DNA of 64,000 nucleotides from Ooceraea biroi (GCF_003672135.1 NC_039514.1:1612001-1676000); one strand, 5' to 3'; counted from the stretch's first letter, positions 12,887-26,855 are shown. Notes: generated by a model from the letters alone, not told the origin. A program made the numbers and translations.

Positions 12887-15042
12887 TGTAATTCACGTAT
12901 ATGTATATCCGGATTATAAGAATATGTCATTAAAAGTTCTTTTGCACATCGTCACGTCTACTTGATACATGCGGCCTTGCGGTATCACATTGTCACGACA
13001 GTAGCAAGTAGCGAGAATTCAGAATAGGATAATCACTAGCAGTTATCGTTTGTGAATCAAAAGCGTTGAGAGATTAAGCGATACGTGCCATAAAGCGACT
13101 GACTGCTTTCCTCCGTAAATTACAGATCTTCAGGTACGTAATTAGCGTGTAATGATGTAAGGCTCTTGTATCGTTCTGAAGCGCGTCGAATACCAACATA
13201 GTGATGCACGGAAAATTATACGTATCTATTTTATTTTACTGCTATTATATAATTTAGGAATTTAGCTATTTGTTTCTTGATCACACTTGGTCAATATAAT
13301 ATTCATTCTTTACAATTATAATATTGTAAAAATTGATGTAATCGATAGATTAATGGCTATTACAAAGAAAAAGTTTGTTAAAATATATCATTAGATATAA
13401 ATTACATTATATAATTGTATTTAATAATATTTTATTAAGGAGATAAATAATTATACATATATAATTATTATTAAATAAATTATATAATTATTATATAATT
13501 ATATAAGTATGTATATGCGCAAAATTTTGTAATAATGTTCATGGACGCTTTATTATTATAAAATATGATAAATATTTATACGACAAGAATATTTCGAGAA
13601 ACTTGAAATTATGAAAATTGGTAATCGATTTCATCACGGATACGATATACCTGTCTATACGCTCGTTATCGAAAAACAATGTAAGGAAAACTCACTTTTA
13701 AAAAGACTTTATTTCTCTTTTTCAGATAAATGTATCTATATGAAGCCGAGTGGAACGTCAACTGGCGGTCCTCTACCGTTTTATTTCGTGGCGATTGAAT
13801 TTTGTTCGTGCAATACTGATAAGTTATGGTCGCGGTCGCAGTTAGCCGATATTCCTGCCAACAAATTCCCCGTAGATACAGTCATATTTATGGGCTTCGT
13901 AATTCGAAAACCAGCTGTATGGAAGGAAGCAATTTGTTCGATTGCCAATACAATATTACAACGTGTCGACAGGACGAAACCGTTTGGTGCGCGAAAAACC
14001 GACGATGCGTTAAATGCATCCTTTAGATGCACTCAGATAAAAATAATTGGGGAATATTGTGTTTTATACAAACAAATGACTCTTTATGATATAAGCTCGA
14101 ATGAGTACTGGTATGAGTAAGGTATACATGTATCACGGGTGTGCATAAATTTCCATTACAGTAAAACGCTTCCTGGAGAAATGCAGAGAAATCGGAAATT
14201 TTTGTAATGAAGGCAACAAAGACAGCAGAGTTCCAGTCGCGATATCCGATCGACGGTATTCGGAATTGTCCCGTTCGATCTCGCAAACTCTCATCCTCTA
14301 CGAATCCGAAAAGTTTCCATTCCGTTTCACTGCGAGAATGAAGGAAAGTCGGGATTGCGCCGAGCTCCAGGTTCGCAAAGATTACGTTTAATCAGAATTA
14401 AGAATGTGCTTGTGGACCATCGATAATCCAAGCGGTTGGCCGATCTTCGTTTCATTTAGAATAGAATAGGTCTAATCAGCGGTAGGATTTTCCGTTCGAT
14501 TGCTACTACCATTCGAAAGTTTGGATCCCGTTAGATGGATATTGCTTTTAAACGAACATCCACGACGAACATATTACACATGTCGCTGATTATCGATTTC
14601 GATCTATATAGCATCGTGGATTCTGCATCTATATTCCATATCACGACAACTATCATTACAAATCCTTTTCTAATTGTAAGACTTTCCATTACGCGAATGT
14701 TCTGCGTGTTTTTCGCATGAGTACTTACGTGAATGATATCACGTACGATATAAAGATGCAATATGTTATATGATAAAAAAATATAAAAAAAGCAAGAATG
14801 TACATTAAACGTAGTCATAAGTCATGGTAAGAATAATCAATGATGCAAATGTTTGAATATGCATCTCTAGACTGCATAAGTGATAAGTATCTGCAAGTCG
14901 AAATTGTTATCATCGTCATCTTTAACGCATTAACGGAAGAGAAAAAACTTGATTAATGAAATGTGCAAAAGTTGTAGTTACAAATCATTTAGAATTTTTC
15001 CTTGAAATATATGCGGACACATCTTAAAATTCACATCTTACT

Positions 15043-15044
<2 letters not shown>

Positions 15045-15075
<31 letters not shown>
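15045..15075. repeat. (AG)n microsatellite
   Basis: Pure AG run of 31 bases. Confidence 0.95.
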
Positions 15076-15078
<3 letters not shown>

Positions 15079-16708
15079 CACGTAGAATATCCTTCCAAAT
15101 GAAATTTCGATGAATTGAATGAAAAAAATTGAATAACATTTTCAACATATTTACGTCACTCGATAATCTACTATATAATAATAATATAATGCATTAATAG
15201 AGATACTCTATTGCGGCAAGAATAAAACTAAGAATTATTCAGCAAGATTTCCGGCAAGGGAAATCACGTTTCTCAATTGTACACTTGATGAATTTATAAT
15301 TAACTTTGCGATGCATACAGACTCCAAATTTCCGTTTTCTGCGAGAACAATTAATAAATCATCAAGAAGGCACGCGAGAGTCTGTGAGAGAAGGCCACCG
15401 CCGTTCTTTGTAGGTCGCTTCGATCGAGTGCATCGACTCTTCAAATAGGTTTGCCTTTATACCGCGGACAACACGAGACATTTATTTAATCACGATCAGA
15501 GATTGCTGCCTGCCTCTCCACTTTTCGTCTCTTTCTTCCATTATGTCACCTTACGTTACGCTCGATAAAACTTGGAAAATACAATTCTTCTTCCTAAATG
15601 GATACTGCTTCGAGCGATTTTAACAAATTTCTAGATTAAGATGTAATTATATCTACGTTTAATATTTTCCAGTAAATTTTATTTCGTATATTTTATTACG
15701 TATCAGAAGATACTGGTACCGTGTATAAAAAGAACTTCCCTGCGGAATTAGATGAGAGCTTCGTGTACCGTTTATCGATATTCCCGAACACTATCAACGT
15801 CACTTGGCTTTATACATCGTGCATCATCGAAGTTCTAGTGAGAATTTAATCCTTTAAACCACAGATTACATTGACGATGCACTAATCGAGTATTAGAATT
15901 TATGTTTGTTGAAACACATCTGTGTACTGTCTCGATTGTTTCGTGATTAATGGTGATTCCATACATACAACAATGATGTATTAATCATGCGGAAAAAATA
16001 CGTCCCAGATTTTGTCCAAATGATTCTTCGATCGATATCTTATACCACGTACAACATATTACGATGGATGACACATTTTTTATTATACATCGTGATATTG
16101 CAAATAATTAAGAAGTTGGCTGTAACTGAATTTCCAAGCATCATCGACAAGCAAGTAGCAGTTTAATACGTAATCGTGTTGGTGCGCGCCATTGTTTGTG
16201 GGTTGTGTACTCCACTATGAGTATCACACATCGGTGACACAAGAATATTGGAGGGCAGTAGTAGAGCAGTAGTAGTGTAGTAGATGTCAACGTGTCAAAC
16301 GAACCGTGAAGTAATGGATGATGACATTTAGCAAAATTTATAGATAGATATTGCAGTGCTTTTTTCTAAGACAAAATTAGCGTCGAGTGGTTTCTTCAGC
16401 ATTGTATTAAACCAACGCGGAAGTGCGCGGCGCGTAACTAACAAGATCGTTTTAAAGTAATGCAACACTTCCGGAAGCGTATTATGCCGCGACGTAACTT
16501 CTTATCCCACAAGATAGAACACAAACTTGCCTCGATTGAGTCAAGAAAGCGATTATTTTTGAAGAAAACATATTTTTCGACTCTCCACTCCGGCTTGTTC
16601 AGCACGTAACGTAAAAAATGGTCTCGGAAGGCTCTCTCGACGGCTAGCTGCAGTTCTCTTTCCCCTCCACGAAAAATTACTACATTTCCGAAGGGTTCCG
16701 ACAAGTGC

Positions 16709-17189
16709 AACGATCATGGGCATCGATCCGCATCGGTCGCCGTTGGGAACTAAATTTGCCGACGGTAAAAGCAATTTATTCCCAACTCCACTGTGGCTAC
16801 CAGCGCAACAAAACCTGTATAATCTATTTGCAGACGTTGTCTCGGCGAGAAGCAAAATAGTTCCTTCATGTTAATCGTTACTTTCCTGATTGAACAAGTA
16901 TCTGTTGAAATAATTAAACACGCTTCTTGCGTATAATATCTATCTAGCAATTTAAATGCATCGTTTGATCATTAAATTCTCGGTCAAGATGTATAATATA
17001 TGTTTAATCCAAACACTTTTTAGAAGTTATCCAAGATTGTTTAGAAAAATAACCCGTTCAAAAATTTTGCCCTTTTTAGGCTTGTACTGTTTTGAAAAAT
17101 CGCTATGCGAACTCCTTTTCTTGTCTGACATAACGATCAAAGCTATCGATCCGTATCGGTTGCCGGCTGCGAGTTAAATTCGCCGACGA
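16709..17189 (+). repeat. diverged direct duplication (two ~57-base copies, ~420 bases apart)
   Basis: Copies at 16709-16764 and 17132-17189 share aacgatca, then ATCGATCCG(C/T)ATCGGT, (C/T)GCCG and AAATT(T/C)GCCGACG in the same order and spacing, with substitutions between. Downstream both have a gctaccagc string (near 16,795 and 17,267). The shared order argues for an old duplication or two copies of one dispersed repeat, not for a simple repeat. Confidence 0.5.
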
Positions 17190-17980
17190 AGAAGGAACCC
17201 TTCCAGCCAAGGAAGGAAGAACCTCCCATCCCTGGAATTCTATCGTTTGCAACCTAGGAAGCATCGAGCTACCAGCCACCGATCGAACGAACCGTTTCTC
17301 CTCGGTCTTACATCACTTTTATGCTCACCATATTTCTGGCCGGCCAAACGGTCCGACGAACGATGCATTATTTAGGATGATATTCGACGAGAACCAACCA
17401 AAGGCGTCGTCGTTGTTCGCGAAAGAAACTTACGTGTCGCCTTCTCTGAACGTGATACCATGTTGTTCGCTCGATTACGTGATTTTTCCTCACGAATAAC
17501 TCTGATTACTCTTTCTGCTTGAAAGAACTTTTTTTATTATCAGATGTAATAATTATCTAAGTTACCAATTAAAAGCTACCAATGCGCGTATTTGCAAAGA
17601 GTAATGCAGGTGGTAGTTGAAATTCAACTTCAAAATGAAGATAATACAAACGGAATACTTTTACAAACTTTCGTTACTAACTCATTTATGCTTTCTTTAC
17701 ACGTATATTTTTAATAATCATAAAATTTCCACTTAAATATGTTCATATTTTTTGCGCAACCAAGCAGAAGACATCCTGTCACGTTTTCACCTGGCAATTT
17801 TTTGGCATTCCATTACATTAATTGAAATCGATCTCGTCCCATGCATTCTGAAACAGTTGATTCGTTGATCCAAATATGCATCTCATTTTCAATGGAAAAG
17901 CAAAATAACAATGCATGCGAATTTATGAATGAGATAGTAATCTGATGTGACTTGCAGGTAAAATAATGTAATAAAATAAT

Positions 17981-18473
17981 CGAGGGGTTGGTCACTAGCG
18001 GTTATAGTGTACAAAAATTACCCTTGATACGGATTACCTTTAAATTACCTCAGATTCCTTAAGATTACCTAATACTACAACAGTTCGATCAAATAACTTG
18101 GCAAAAGTTTCAATTTACTGTCAAAATTCATTAATGCCGTATTTTCCGTATTGATTTCAGCCGGTAGTTCCCTCGATGATTGTTCAGAATTTTCCATTTT
18201 GATCGATTTCGATAATAAAACCAGAAAAAAATAATAAACTAGCACAGAGCAAAAGAATCAAGCACAGAGTAGGCAGCTCGGCGGACATATAGACCCGAAA
18301 ACATATGAAAGGTTGCGTTTCCGATATTTGGTTGTCTCTCGGCGGTTAGATATACTAAATATATATCGCGCATGGTATCACGATTACCTTAGATTACCTC
18401 AGATTATCTGAGACTACCCTAAGAATTACCTAGCCCTTGTACAAAGATTACCTCATCAGTGACCAACCCCTCG
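17981..18473. mobile_element. hAT-type MITE with subterminal GATTACCT repeats
   Basis: Sixteen-base terminal inverted repeats CGAGGGGTTGGTCACT (17981-17996) and AGTGACCAACCCCTCG (18458-18473) are perfect. Flanking 8-mers AAAATAAT (17973-80) and AAAATAAC (18474-81) match at 7 of 8 positions, the duplication length of hAT transposons. Just inside each end lie several short copies of (A/C)(G/A)ATTACCT, about four on the left and six on the right, all in the same orientation. In hAT elements such subterminal repeats bind transposase. At 493 bp with no open frame it is non-autonomous. Its right flank overlaps the outer end of the neighbouring long inverted repeat. Confidence 0.75.
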
Positions 18474-18479
18474 AAAATA

Positions 18480-19708
18480 ACACAGGCCGACATTTTTAGA
18501 TTTTTTGTCTGCTGTTTAACTATAAAATATCATTTTCGATGTATTTTTTCACGCTGAACACGAATCTGGCCGCGAAATTGCTCTATGACGTCAGGTTTTT
18601 GAGAAAAATTAGGTTAAAAGTGACGTTTTTTGCCATTTTTATGAATTTTTCGCTGGTAAAATAAATTTTATTTTTTACTTTTGTTTACGTCATCTTAAAG
18701 TGCCAACTTTTATCTTTAAACTCGATTTTTCGAAACTCCGTAGGATTTTTTTCGCCGAGTTAACCACTCCGCTGTCAGACGAACATTTCGGCCTCCGTAG
18801 CACTCGATTTTAAGTATTTATGATATTAAGTTATTAAGTTTATATGTACCTATGTACTTATATAATATCTTTTTAATAATTTAAAAATAAAAAAAATGAA
18901 ATTATAAAAAATGAAAATGAAAATGATAAAAAATGATAAAACAATTTAAAAACAATAAAGCTAAAAACATTTTTAAAAAATCAAAAGAGTGTGATGTAGG
19001 CTGCCTTCACGTGGTGCACTCTGGTAAACGTAGAAGGTTTGTAAAATCGCTCCTACTGCGGCTAAACGGTCTACGAACAAAGAACATGGTGCAGGATACT
19101 GTGTTTGCATCAGTAAGGTATAGTTAATTTTTGCTCGTGTAAAGTACATTATACACAGAAGATTTAAAATGCCAGAATCTCATTTGGGGAAGCGAAATGT
19201 AACCCACCCAGAAGTAAAAAAAACAGTATATACCAAATTTTATTGAAATTCTAATAGTTTTACAAATTTTGGTCCGCCATATTGGATCGGCCAGTTTTAA
19301 TTTTTAAAATCTTATTTCAGAATTGGATTCAGCGACCTCAAAAACGTTCATATTAAAATCATTATTATCCAGTTCTGAAGTTTTGTTCTCCAAGTACATT
19401 TTTGGCACGAAATGTTCGTCTGACAGCGGAGTGGTTAACTCGGCGAAAAAAATCCTACGGAGTTTCGAAAAATCGAGTTTAAAGATAAAAGTTGGCACTT
19501 TAAGATGACGTAAACGAAAGTAAAAAATAAAATTTATTTTACCAGTGAAAAATTCATAAAAATGGCAAAAAACGTCACTTTTAACCTAATTTTTCTCAAA
19601 AACCTGACGTCATAGAGCAATTTCGCGGCCGGATTCGTGTTCAGCGTGAAAAAATACATCGAAAATGATATCTTATATTCAAACAGCAAAAACCATGTCG
19701 GCCTGTGT
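18480..19708. mobile_element. non-autonomous element with ~300-bp inverted repeat arms and 617-bp spacer
   Basis: Arm 18480-18790 is complementary to 19408-19708. From about 18,530 inward the arms are nearly identical, with only about three substitutions in some 250 bases. The outer ~40 bases differ by an indel and several changes. Outer ends read ACACAGGCCGACAT and its complement. The spacer (18791-19407) is AT-rich, with no transposase and no credible gene; open frames inside the arms are by-products of the inverted repeat. It looks like a foldback or MITE-like transposon, but I cannot assign a superfamily. No clear target duplication is visible because the hAT-type MITE occupies the left border. 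Confidence 0.75.
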
Positions 19709-22700
19709 AATGTACTTGATTCTATGATCAAGTACTTTTTTGATTTCTTTTATAGTATTATTTGGTACATGTATGTAATAAAAAAATTGACAGACTACAT
19801 TATGCCACCAACATGTTGGCACACATTTTCTCGTTTGGATAAATAAGTTTTTTTTAATAAAAAATAGACATGAGATTGTAGTTCGTATAACCCGCTACAA
19901 GATCTTGTCAAAGTTCTGTTTTGCATTCTGTAAATTTGAAATGCCGCATCAAATCCGCTCACGTAACTGCAGTGAAATTTCGCTTTACGCAGCTGGACGA
20001 TTAATCTCGGTCGATTCGTTGGCAGGTTTCCGGGGAATGACTATCGACAGTTCCCACAATTTCTTCTAACCTTCGCCCTTCCAGCACCGTCGTATGATCG
20101 TATCCGCCATCTGACCCAGCATTGAAATATTATCGGCGTTAAGGAAAGTGCTGGGAGCAGGAATATCCTCGATCATCATAATCAGAATACGACGTGACAG
20201 ACGACTCTGTAGACCTTATCAAGTTTTCACGTTGCCGCTTGTGCGAAATGAAAATCGTTAATAACGGTCTAAATTTTCTCCTGAAATGTCGGTAAGAATT
20301 ATTCGATTACCTCGATTCGAAATACATTTTTGTGTTATTTCAAAAGTTAAAAGCATTACCCTGTATGAAATTAAAAAATATTTCATAAATGACATCGTTG
20401 AACCGAGCTTGTCTTTTATCAATAAATGATAAAAATTATCTCCCAGTAGACTCTCAAGTGATAATCGACCAAGTCAAATCATCATGGTGCATTTCGGCTT
20501 TCAAACCTTTATATCCACTATGTATCCACGGTAATGATAAGTAATGTCTCGCGTTCGATCAAATAATGCCGTTTTTACGATGCTTTTAAACTCACATGTG
20601 CGACGTCGAAAAGCTTAACGACCTAGACGGTCCAGGCTTCGCCATCTCAGAGCATTGCACCGACAAGATCGGGATAGTAATGCAGATTTATCGGTACAAA
20701 ACGATATTTCTGCAAAAAACTGTACACGAAGATCGTTACGGAATGACGAAGATATTGGTTTAAAACGGACAATCAATTTTTTTTGTCGGCTTTTAACTCA
20801 AAATAATACCCAGTTGTTTGCTGGCGCAAGTCCTTGCATAGCGCAAAATGTTTATCAAATTATCCCACTTACAAGATTACATTTTAATTAATTTCTTTAC
20901 TGCGTAATGCAAATTTCGCGTAAAATTACTTTGCAACCATCACAAACAAATCAGCAATCAGTCATTCATATAGCCAATTATATTTATGCCTATCATATTT
21001 TTTTTACAGCAATTATTAACCAATTTTTGTAGATACTATCTTTAAGACGTTAAAAAAAGAGAAGTATTGATTTCGTTCTCTAATTATAGACTGACCGAAG
21101 CAACGTTATTATTACTGAGCATTTCCATCCCGACGGCATCCATCTTTCATGGAAGATGCACGGTTACAAAATGACGACGGTGCTCCTTCGAGCGCGCAAC
21201 GACCTTACCTTCCTCTTGGATTAATCTCGGTCGGAATAATTGCATCCTAGTACGTGATAGATGATGTCACTTCGCCGTTCGTAACCTTGTATTCCATAAC
21301 TTCGCAATATGGCGCGCAACTTGCATCGAAACTCGCCAAGATCGAGGAGACGATTGTTACACAGTTCGGGAAAGGGGAAGACAATCCCTGCACAGCATTC
21401 GAGAGAATCGCAAATTGGGTTTTCCTACCGTACCAACCACGGAACGAACGATCCCATCTGCGAAACATCGCGATCACGGATTTCGACGTGCAGCCCTTCC
21501 GATAATGTAGGTCACGTTGTATATAAATTAACGATTTAAATGTATCCTTGCCTGATTGAACGAGCGACGAGAGAAATAAGAAGAGTATTTCGAATTAAGA
21601 GAATGCAATGTGTATTAACGATATACATAATATCGTCCGAAAGATACGGAGTATCTCGCAATACATCTATCACGTACGTTTGTCACGTACATCGCCGTTA
21701 TTGTCATTAGCGTATCCGAAAAGTCGACTATTTGCGTAATCACACCGCTGGACTTGCGACCAGCATTTCCCTCTCGTTTGGGTGTTAACTATCCGCAAAA
21801 ATGCAGTCTCTCCTTGGCAAGAAGGTAAACCACATCATCTTCCTCTCTTGGCGCGGTTTCGCGTTTAACCTGGCAAACTACGGCGGAGCGTAATGGACCG
21901 CGAGCATTGCGCCGTCTCTTTTCTCGCGGATGTTATTTAGTAGAAAGTACTTATTCACGAGAGCAGTAAAGCGCCTATTATAAGTCTCCAGAGACAAATA
22001 ACCGTTGAGCTTACCCCATATCGCACGCTTTCATAAATCGAGTCGTGAAGGAGGAAGAAGTCGAGGGTGAAAACGAAAGAATAAGAAGAGAGGATGAAGA
22101 CTGAAATGGAAAGACGCTGGAAAAAAGGAGCTGGAAAGAAATGGACTACAGGACGAGAACGACTGCGTCTATAGACGCGGATGCAAATAGAACGGATAGG
22201 AGCTGCTGGAAGAACGCGTGACTGCATATGATGAATCGGAGAGCGAGAGTGAGAGTGAAAAAACAGTCGATAAAGGGATCCGAACAAAGGAACGTGAATG
22301 TGTGATGTTCGCCAAAAGGAGAAGCTGATAATGGGCCTAAGAAGATACGGCGATGTAAGGATAAATCCGTGACTCGATAGGAAGCGGAGGCAGAGGGTAC
22401 GATAGGAATCCGTGGAAACGATGACTGAGGAACAGGAAGGAGTCGCCTTCAGCCAGGCTGCGGTGCACACAACGAAGCAAAGTGGTGGCGAGAAGTGGAG
22501 GAGGAGGATAATCTTGCCCGCACTGTTCTCTTGACCTCGGAGCACAAAGGCGCCCAACGAGCTGAAAACCGCCTCGCAGCTCTCTCCCAGCAAACTATCC
22601 ACCGTAGTTCTGTGACGGTACATAGTTATCAAAAGCGAGTAAACCGCTGGAGAAAATTTCGACTGTGTGACCTGTGTGTGTGTGTGAGTGGTGTGGAGCA

Positions 22701-23006
22701 TGACGGCGCACATATAGACTTCTGACAATTTCACATGTACACAATACTAAATGTTAAATAAAGTTTTCAACGCAAGCTCGCGCGTTGTACCGAGATTTTC
22801 ATTGGAATTGCTGCCTGTCGTCAGGGATTAACGGTTGCATTGAGAAGAGTAAAACAATAAATTTAAAAAATGATTCTTCTTCTTCACAGACTTATTTTAA
22901 GTCATATTCTATTTAATCGAACTTTTTCTCAAATTTCTGCCAGTACATCTAATTCGCAATTGCTCATTCAATCGTACAAAGCTCTCCTCTTCGAGTTTCG
23001 ATTTCG

Positions 23007-23022
23007 TCGGTCGGTCGGTCGG
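23007..23022. repeat. (GTCG)4 tandem repeat
   Basis: Four copies of a GTCG unit. Confidence 0.8.
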
Positions 23023-25931
23023 CAGCACTAAAACGGAAGTTTCATTTCGGTCCCTTCCTGACGCCACGCCTTAAAATTTTAAGCGGATCGCCTAGGATAC
23101 GAAGGAATCGGGAAAAAGAGACAGCATTCGTGCAACTTTATCGACGATGAAAAGGCGACCCTGACCTCGCTGGGGCGTGACAACCTACGCTTTTCGTTCT
23201 TCTATAGACCCCAAGAGATTTCGTTTTCCTCGTTCAACCCCACGTGCTATCGCATTCTTCGCTCTCGCAGACGAAAACGGAGAAAATGTACGCATATCGA
23301 ATCCAGTTGACAATTGCCGATATAATACATGATCTACATAAAAAAAAGGTTTAACAATTGCCGTGTCGTATCCTAATTTGTACAAATATATATTTAAATA
23401 GTTTGCGATAATGTGTCAGTAAATCACCAAAGAATAAGTTCATTTGTTTCACATCGAAGAATTGACTGACATAAATTCAGTTAAGAGACCACATTATTTT
23501 TAGCGGGTATCAATGTCAGTATGAATGTCAGACAATGGTGACAAAAGAGGACTGAAGGGAAACCTGAACGAGTCTAGGAAACTCTCAGAATAACGAGAAA
23601 CAGCGATTATCGACAGCTGTCGTCATGTCAAGATTCTAACGGTCGCTGAATATAGATTGAGTATCGCAAACGAGTACGAAGTAAGCACGCGAGTCAATTA
23701 AAAAAAAAAGAAACGGAAAGAAAATAAAAGATATACCTATTAATTTACGACATTCTAAACGAATAAAGTGTCGCTTATACATGCACGATTTAATTCTTCA
23801 TACATTTTGTAAACAAAACTATCGTATAAGTATCGTAAAATATAAGCTCCAATATTACAGCCAACTGTGACGTTTCGATATGAACTTGATAACTCAATAT
23901 TAATCGTCATTATTGTACTATGCCAATATCTGCTTTAGCTCGACTAACAGTACAGTAACATTTCGATGATAGCGGCGTACGCTGTATAAATACACCGTTA
24001 CATAGAGACCGACGTGAAATTTGTCGCACGGATTAATTTTAAAGGGTTAATAACATGTGTGTTGGCCTCGGTTCGACAAACGCGCTCCGTTAACATTCCG
24101 ATAACGCACGTAATTTTGTGGATCCGTAGCGGTAGGTATGACAATGTAAAGTACAAAGGTTGACATCGTCTGCCTCTGTAATCCACGTTATTTTCCACGC
24201 TTTGCAGGATATTGAAATTCGTTTAAATTTCACGGCATTATTCGCGACGTGTAATTTAATTTAACGGCGGGGAATAATCGTATAAATATACAGACCGATC
24301 ATTCGCACTCGCAACTTTTTCATAATTCGCGCAGTATCATCGCGTTTCAGTATTACGTACAGAGATTGCATTTCGGCAACTTTTACACATTTAACGTCCA
24401 ACGTTGTAAACACACACACACAAAATATGTGTAAAACATATCAATAAAGTTTGCTATAAGTAAGTATAGTGCATTATAAAGTTTAACTGAAATTTTTACC
24501 CATGCATCGAGTACATCGTTACGACTTTATCATAGGAAACAGTTTGTTTAATCACAAAATTCGCGATATAAGCTCGCGCAACGATAAAAATTAATGGGCA
24601 ACGTAACCTTAGGCCACAAATAATCGCGCTATGCAGTATCGCTGTATGGACTATCGTGAGCATGCACACGGCGCTACGCACATCGTTACAACGTTATCGT
24701 TAACACGTAACTGTTAGTCCGTTCGTTATCTTTCGATACGCCTGCCACATTCGACGAATAGATTCCTTTTAATTGCAGTTTCGTTCGATGCAATGGCAAA
24801 TTCGGGCACAACGCACTGCACAACAGCGCATGGTACGTTCAAACTTTTATAGATGCATTTACGTCTATCTGCAAAGGCATTTTCGCTTCGTTCCGCGTTC
24901 AAATTCTTCACAGTCACCGTGATATCAAACGAAGTAATTACACGTCACAGATATCGTCGCAATCGTCGTGAGATTCGACGACCGAGACAATTAAGAAACG
25001 ATTACGTAGCGATCGATGCTCCATAATATTTTTACCAAAGTGCTTTCTTCGTCCATTGATCGCGTCGCTATTACCCGACGATTTTTGTGACGATAATTGC
25101 TTTCGTCGAACGTATATTTTGTATGATCATGCAGAGTTGCAAAAAAACCACGTTTACGAGCGTATGCGGATTTTTCACGATCTATACACCGCATGGAGTA
25201 TTTTGCAGGAAATTATTGTACTCTTCATACCAGCCCTTGGAACACGTTTAATTGTGTCGCTGCTGTTATATACGCGCAATCTCACGGCACTCGCTTTCAT
25301 CGATTGCGTCCTTTGTATTACTCAAACGACGGTGCAATAACGAATTGAAACGCAACGAACACATAACTACGTCGTTAGTCGCGCAAATGGCTCTATCGCT
25401 ATGTTACAACTAATATAAAACTGACGAGCGGTCGGGACCGACGCATTGCAAGCATGTTGCGGCTTATTAATTGAGCGGCATGACTGCAATGCCAAAGAGC
25501 GGCTAATTGCGGTCGTCTTTAAGCAGATTTATGTAAACATCCTGCTCACGCGATTTCCGATTCAGCCGAGTATTGTCTGACTTTGTGCTTGCTACGTTTA
25601 CGGTGCAAATATTTTCTGCATAGATTAATACAACGTGAATAAAAGTGTTTGATAGTGGGCAAATGCGAAAACTAATTAAACGCGAAAAGCAGATAACTAA
25701 AGTAGGAATCACACGTCACGCGTCAGTAAGACCACAAGTAGAAATAAACGATATTAATTGAGTATAATTGGACTATCTTACAACCGTAAAGTAGTTGACG
25801 TTAATCGGGCAGTTATCATCGTAATTATGCCAATTAATTTTACATATCGGTCTCTTTGTAAAATAACGTTGTTTAAAATAACTATTTCAGCAAATGGAAT
25901 TCTCTCTTTTAATCTCAACATGCAATCTCGT

Positions 25932-25950
25932 TTCTCTCTCTCTCTTTCTC
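25932..25950. repeat. (CT)n microsatellite
   Basis: CT run with one TT interruption. Confidence 0.8.
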
Positions 25951-26814
25951 TTGAACGCATGTATTTAGGACTTTTGCAATTTCGCGGAACGAGAGAGGAG
26001 CGGAAACACATCGAAGAATGATGAATTAGTAATACGTAGGCGGAATGGTACGCAAGGTAAATTCATTGGTCGGTCGTTCTTTTGTGATGCATGAGATTTC
26101 CACGATCCGCGGAATAATGGAATGGGGAATAAAGTGCGAACAATTCCGTCACCCTCGGGTCACTCGTCGTCATGGCATTCCCGTGAAAAGAAGCGCGCAC
26201 GCACACACTGCCTCATTGTTCCTGTCACTACTTCATACTCGAAAAGCACTTTCAGTTTGAATCCTACCGTATAAAACGAAAAGTAGTAATTTAAATTTGA
26301 AATTAAATCATTTAGATTTGTCGGCAGACAGACGTGAGAAAAGCGAATATTTCATGCGATTGAAAAACGGAAGCACTTATACGACAAAATTATATAAATA
26401 GAGTTAACGTGATCAATATATTCATAAAGGATAATTATATTAATAGAATATCATTATGTCACTATATCCAATAATTCATGCCGTATCGTTTGCATGCTGA
26501 ATTTAAATCTAATATTTGAACATTATCATTAACGTATTTAAATATAAGCGTAATTATAGCAATAATTCATGATAATGAATGGTGATCCATCCAACATTGT
26601 AATTACATAATAATTATATGGAAACGCAATTCCCTACTTTACGTCATTGTGATTAGAGAATTATATTTCCAATTTTTGTTATAACGCACTATATTCTCCT
26701 CATACTATTATCAAATTAATCCAATTGGCAGTAACGCAGAGAATAATACGTAGAGAACACGTTTAGTAAGTCCAAATAAAGAACCATGTAAATTATTCAT
26801 ATAGCACAAAGTGA

Positions 26815-26852
<38 letters not shown>
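26815..26852. repeat. (ATT)n microsatellite
   Basis: About twelve uninterrupted ATT units. Confidence 0.95.

Positions 26853-26855
<3 letters not shown>

Larger units (their letters stand above)
11224..17972. other. non-coding stretch with one weak exon candidate
   Basis: 12,040-12,330 is locally GC-rich and ends one segment with a good donor-like AAG|GTGAGC (12,169-12,177), but the frame before it is closed. 13,400-13,510 is extremely AT-rich. 13,726-14,116 is an open segment with splice-like borders (see findings). Otherwise microsatellites and the diverged direct duplication only. Confidence 0.55.

Noticed and set aside
18500..19730. Short open frames inside the inverted repeat arms
   Set aside because: They appear as mirror pairs in the two arms and are by-products of the repeat.
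21955..22734. 259-codon open frame on the - strand, the longest in the window
   Set aside because: The + strand here is strongly purine-rich, which removes the TTA, CTA and TCA triplets that would be stops on the - strand. The peptide is rich in S, L, F, H and R, has no domain and looks like translated low-complexity DNA.
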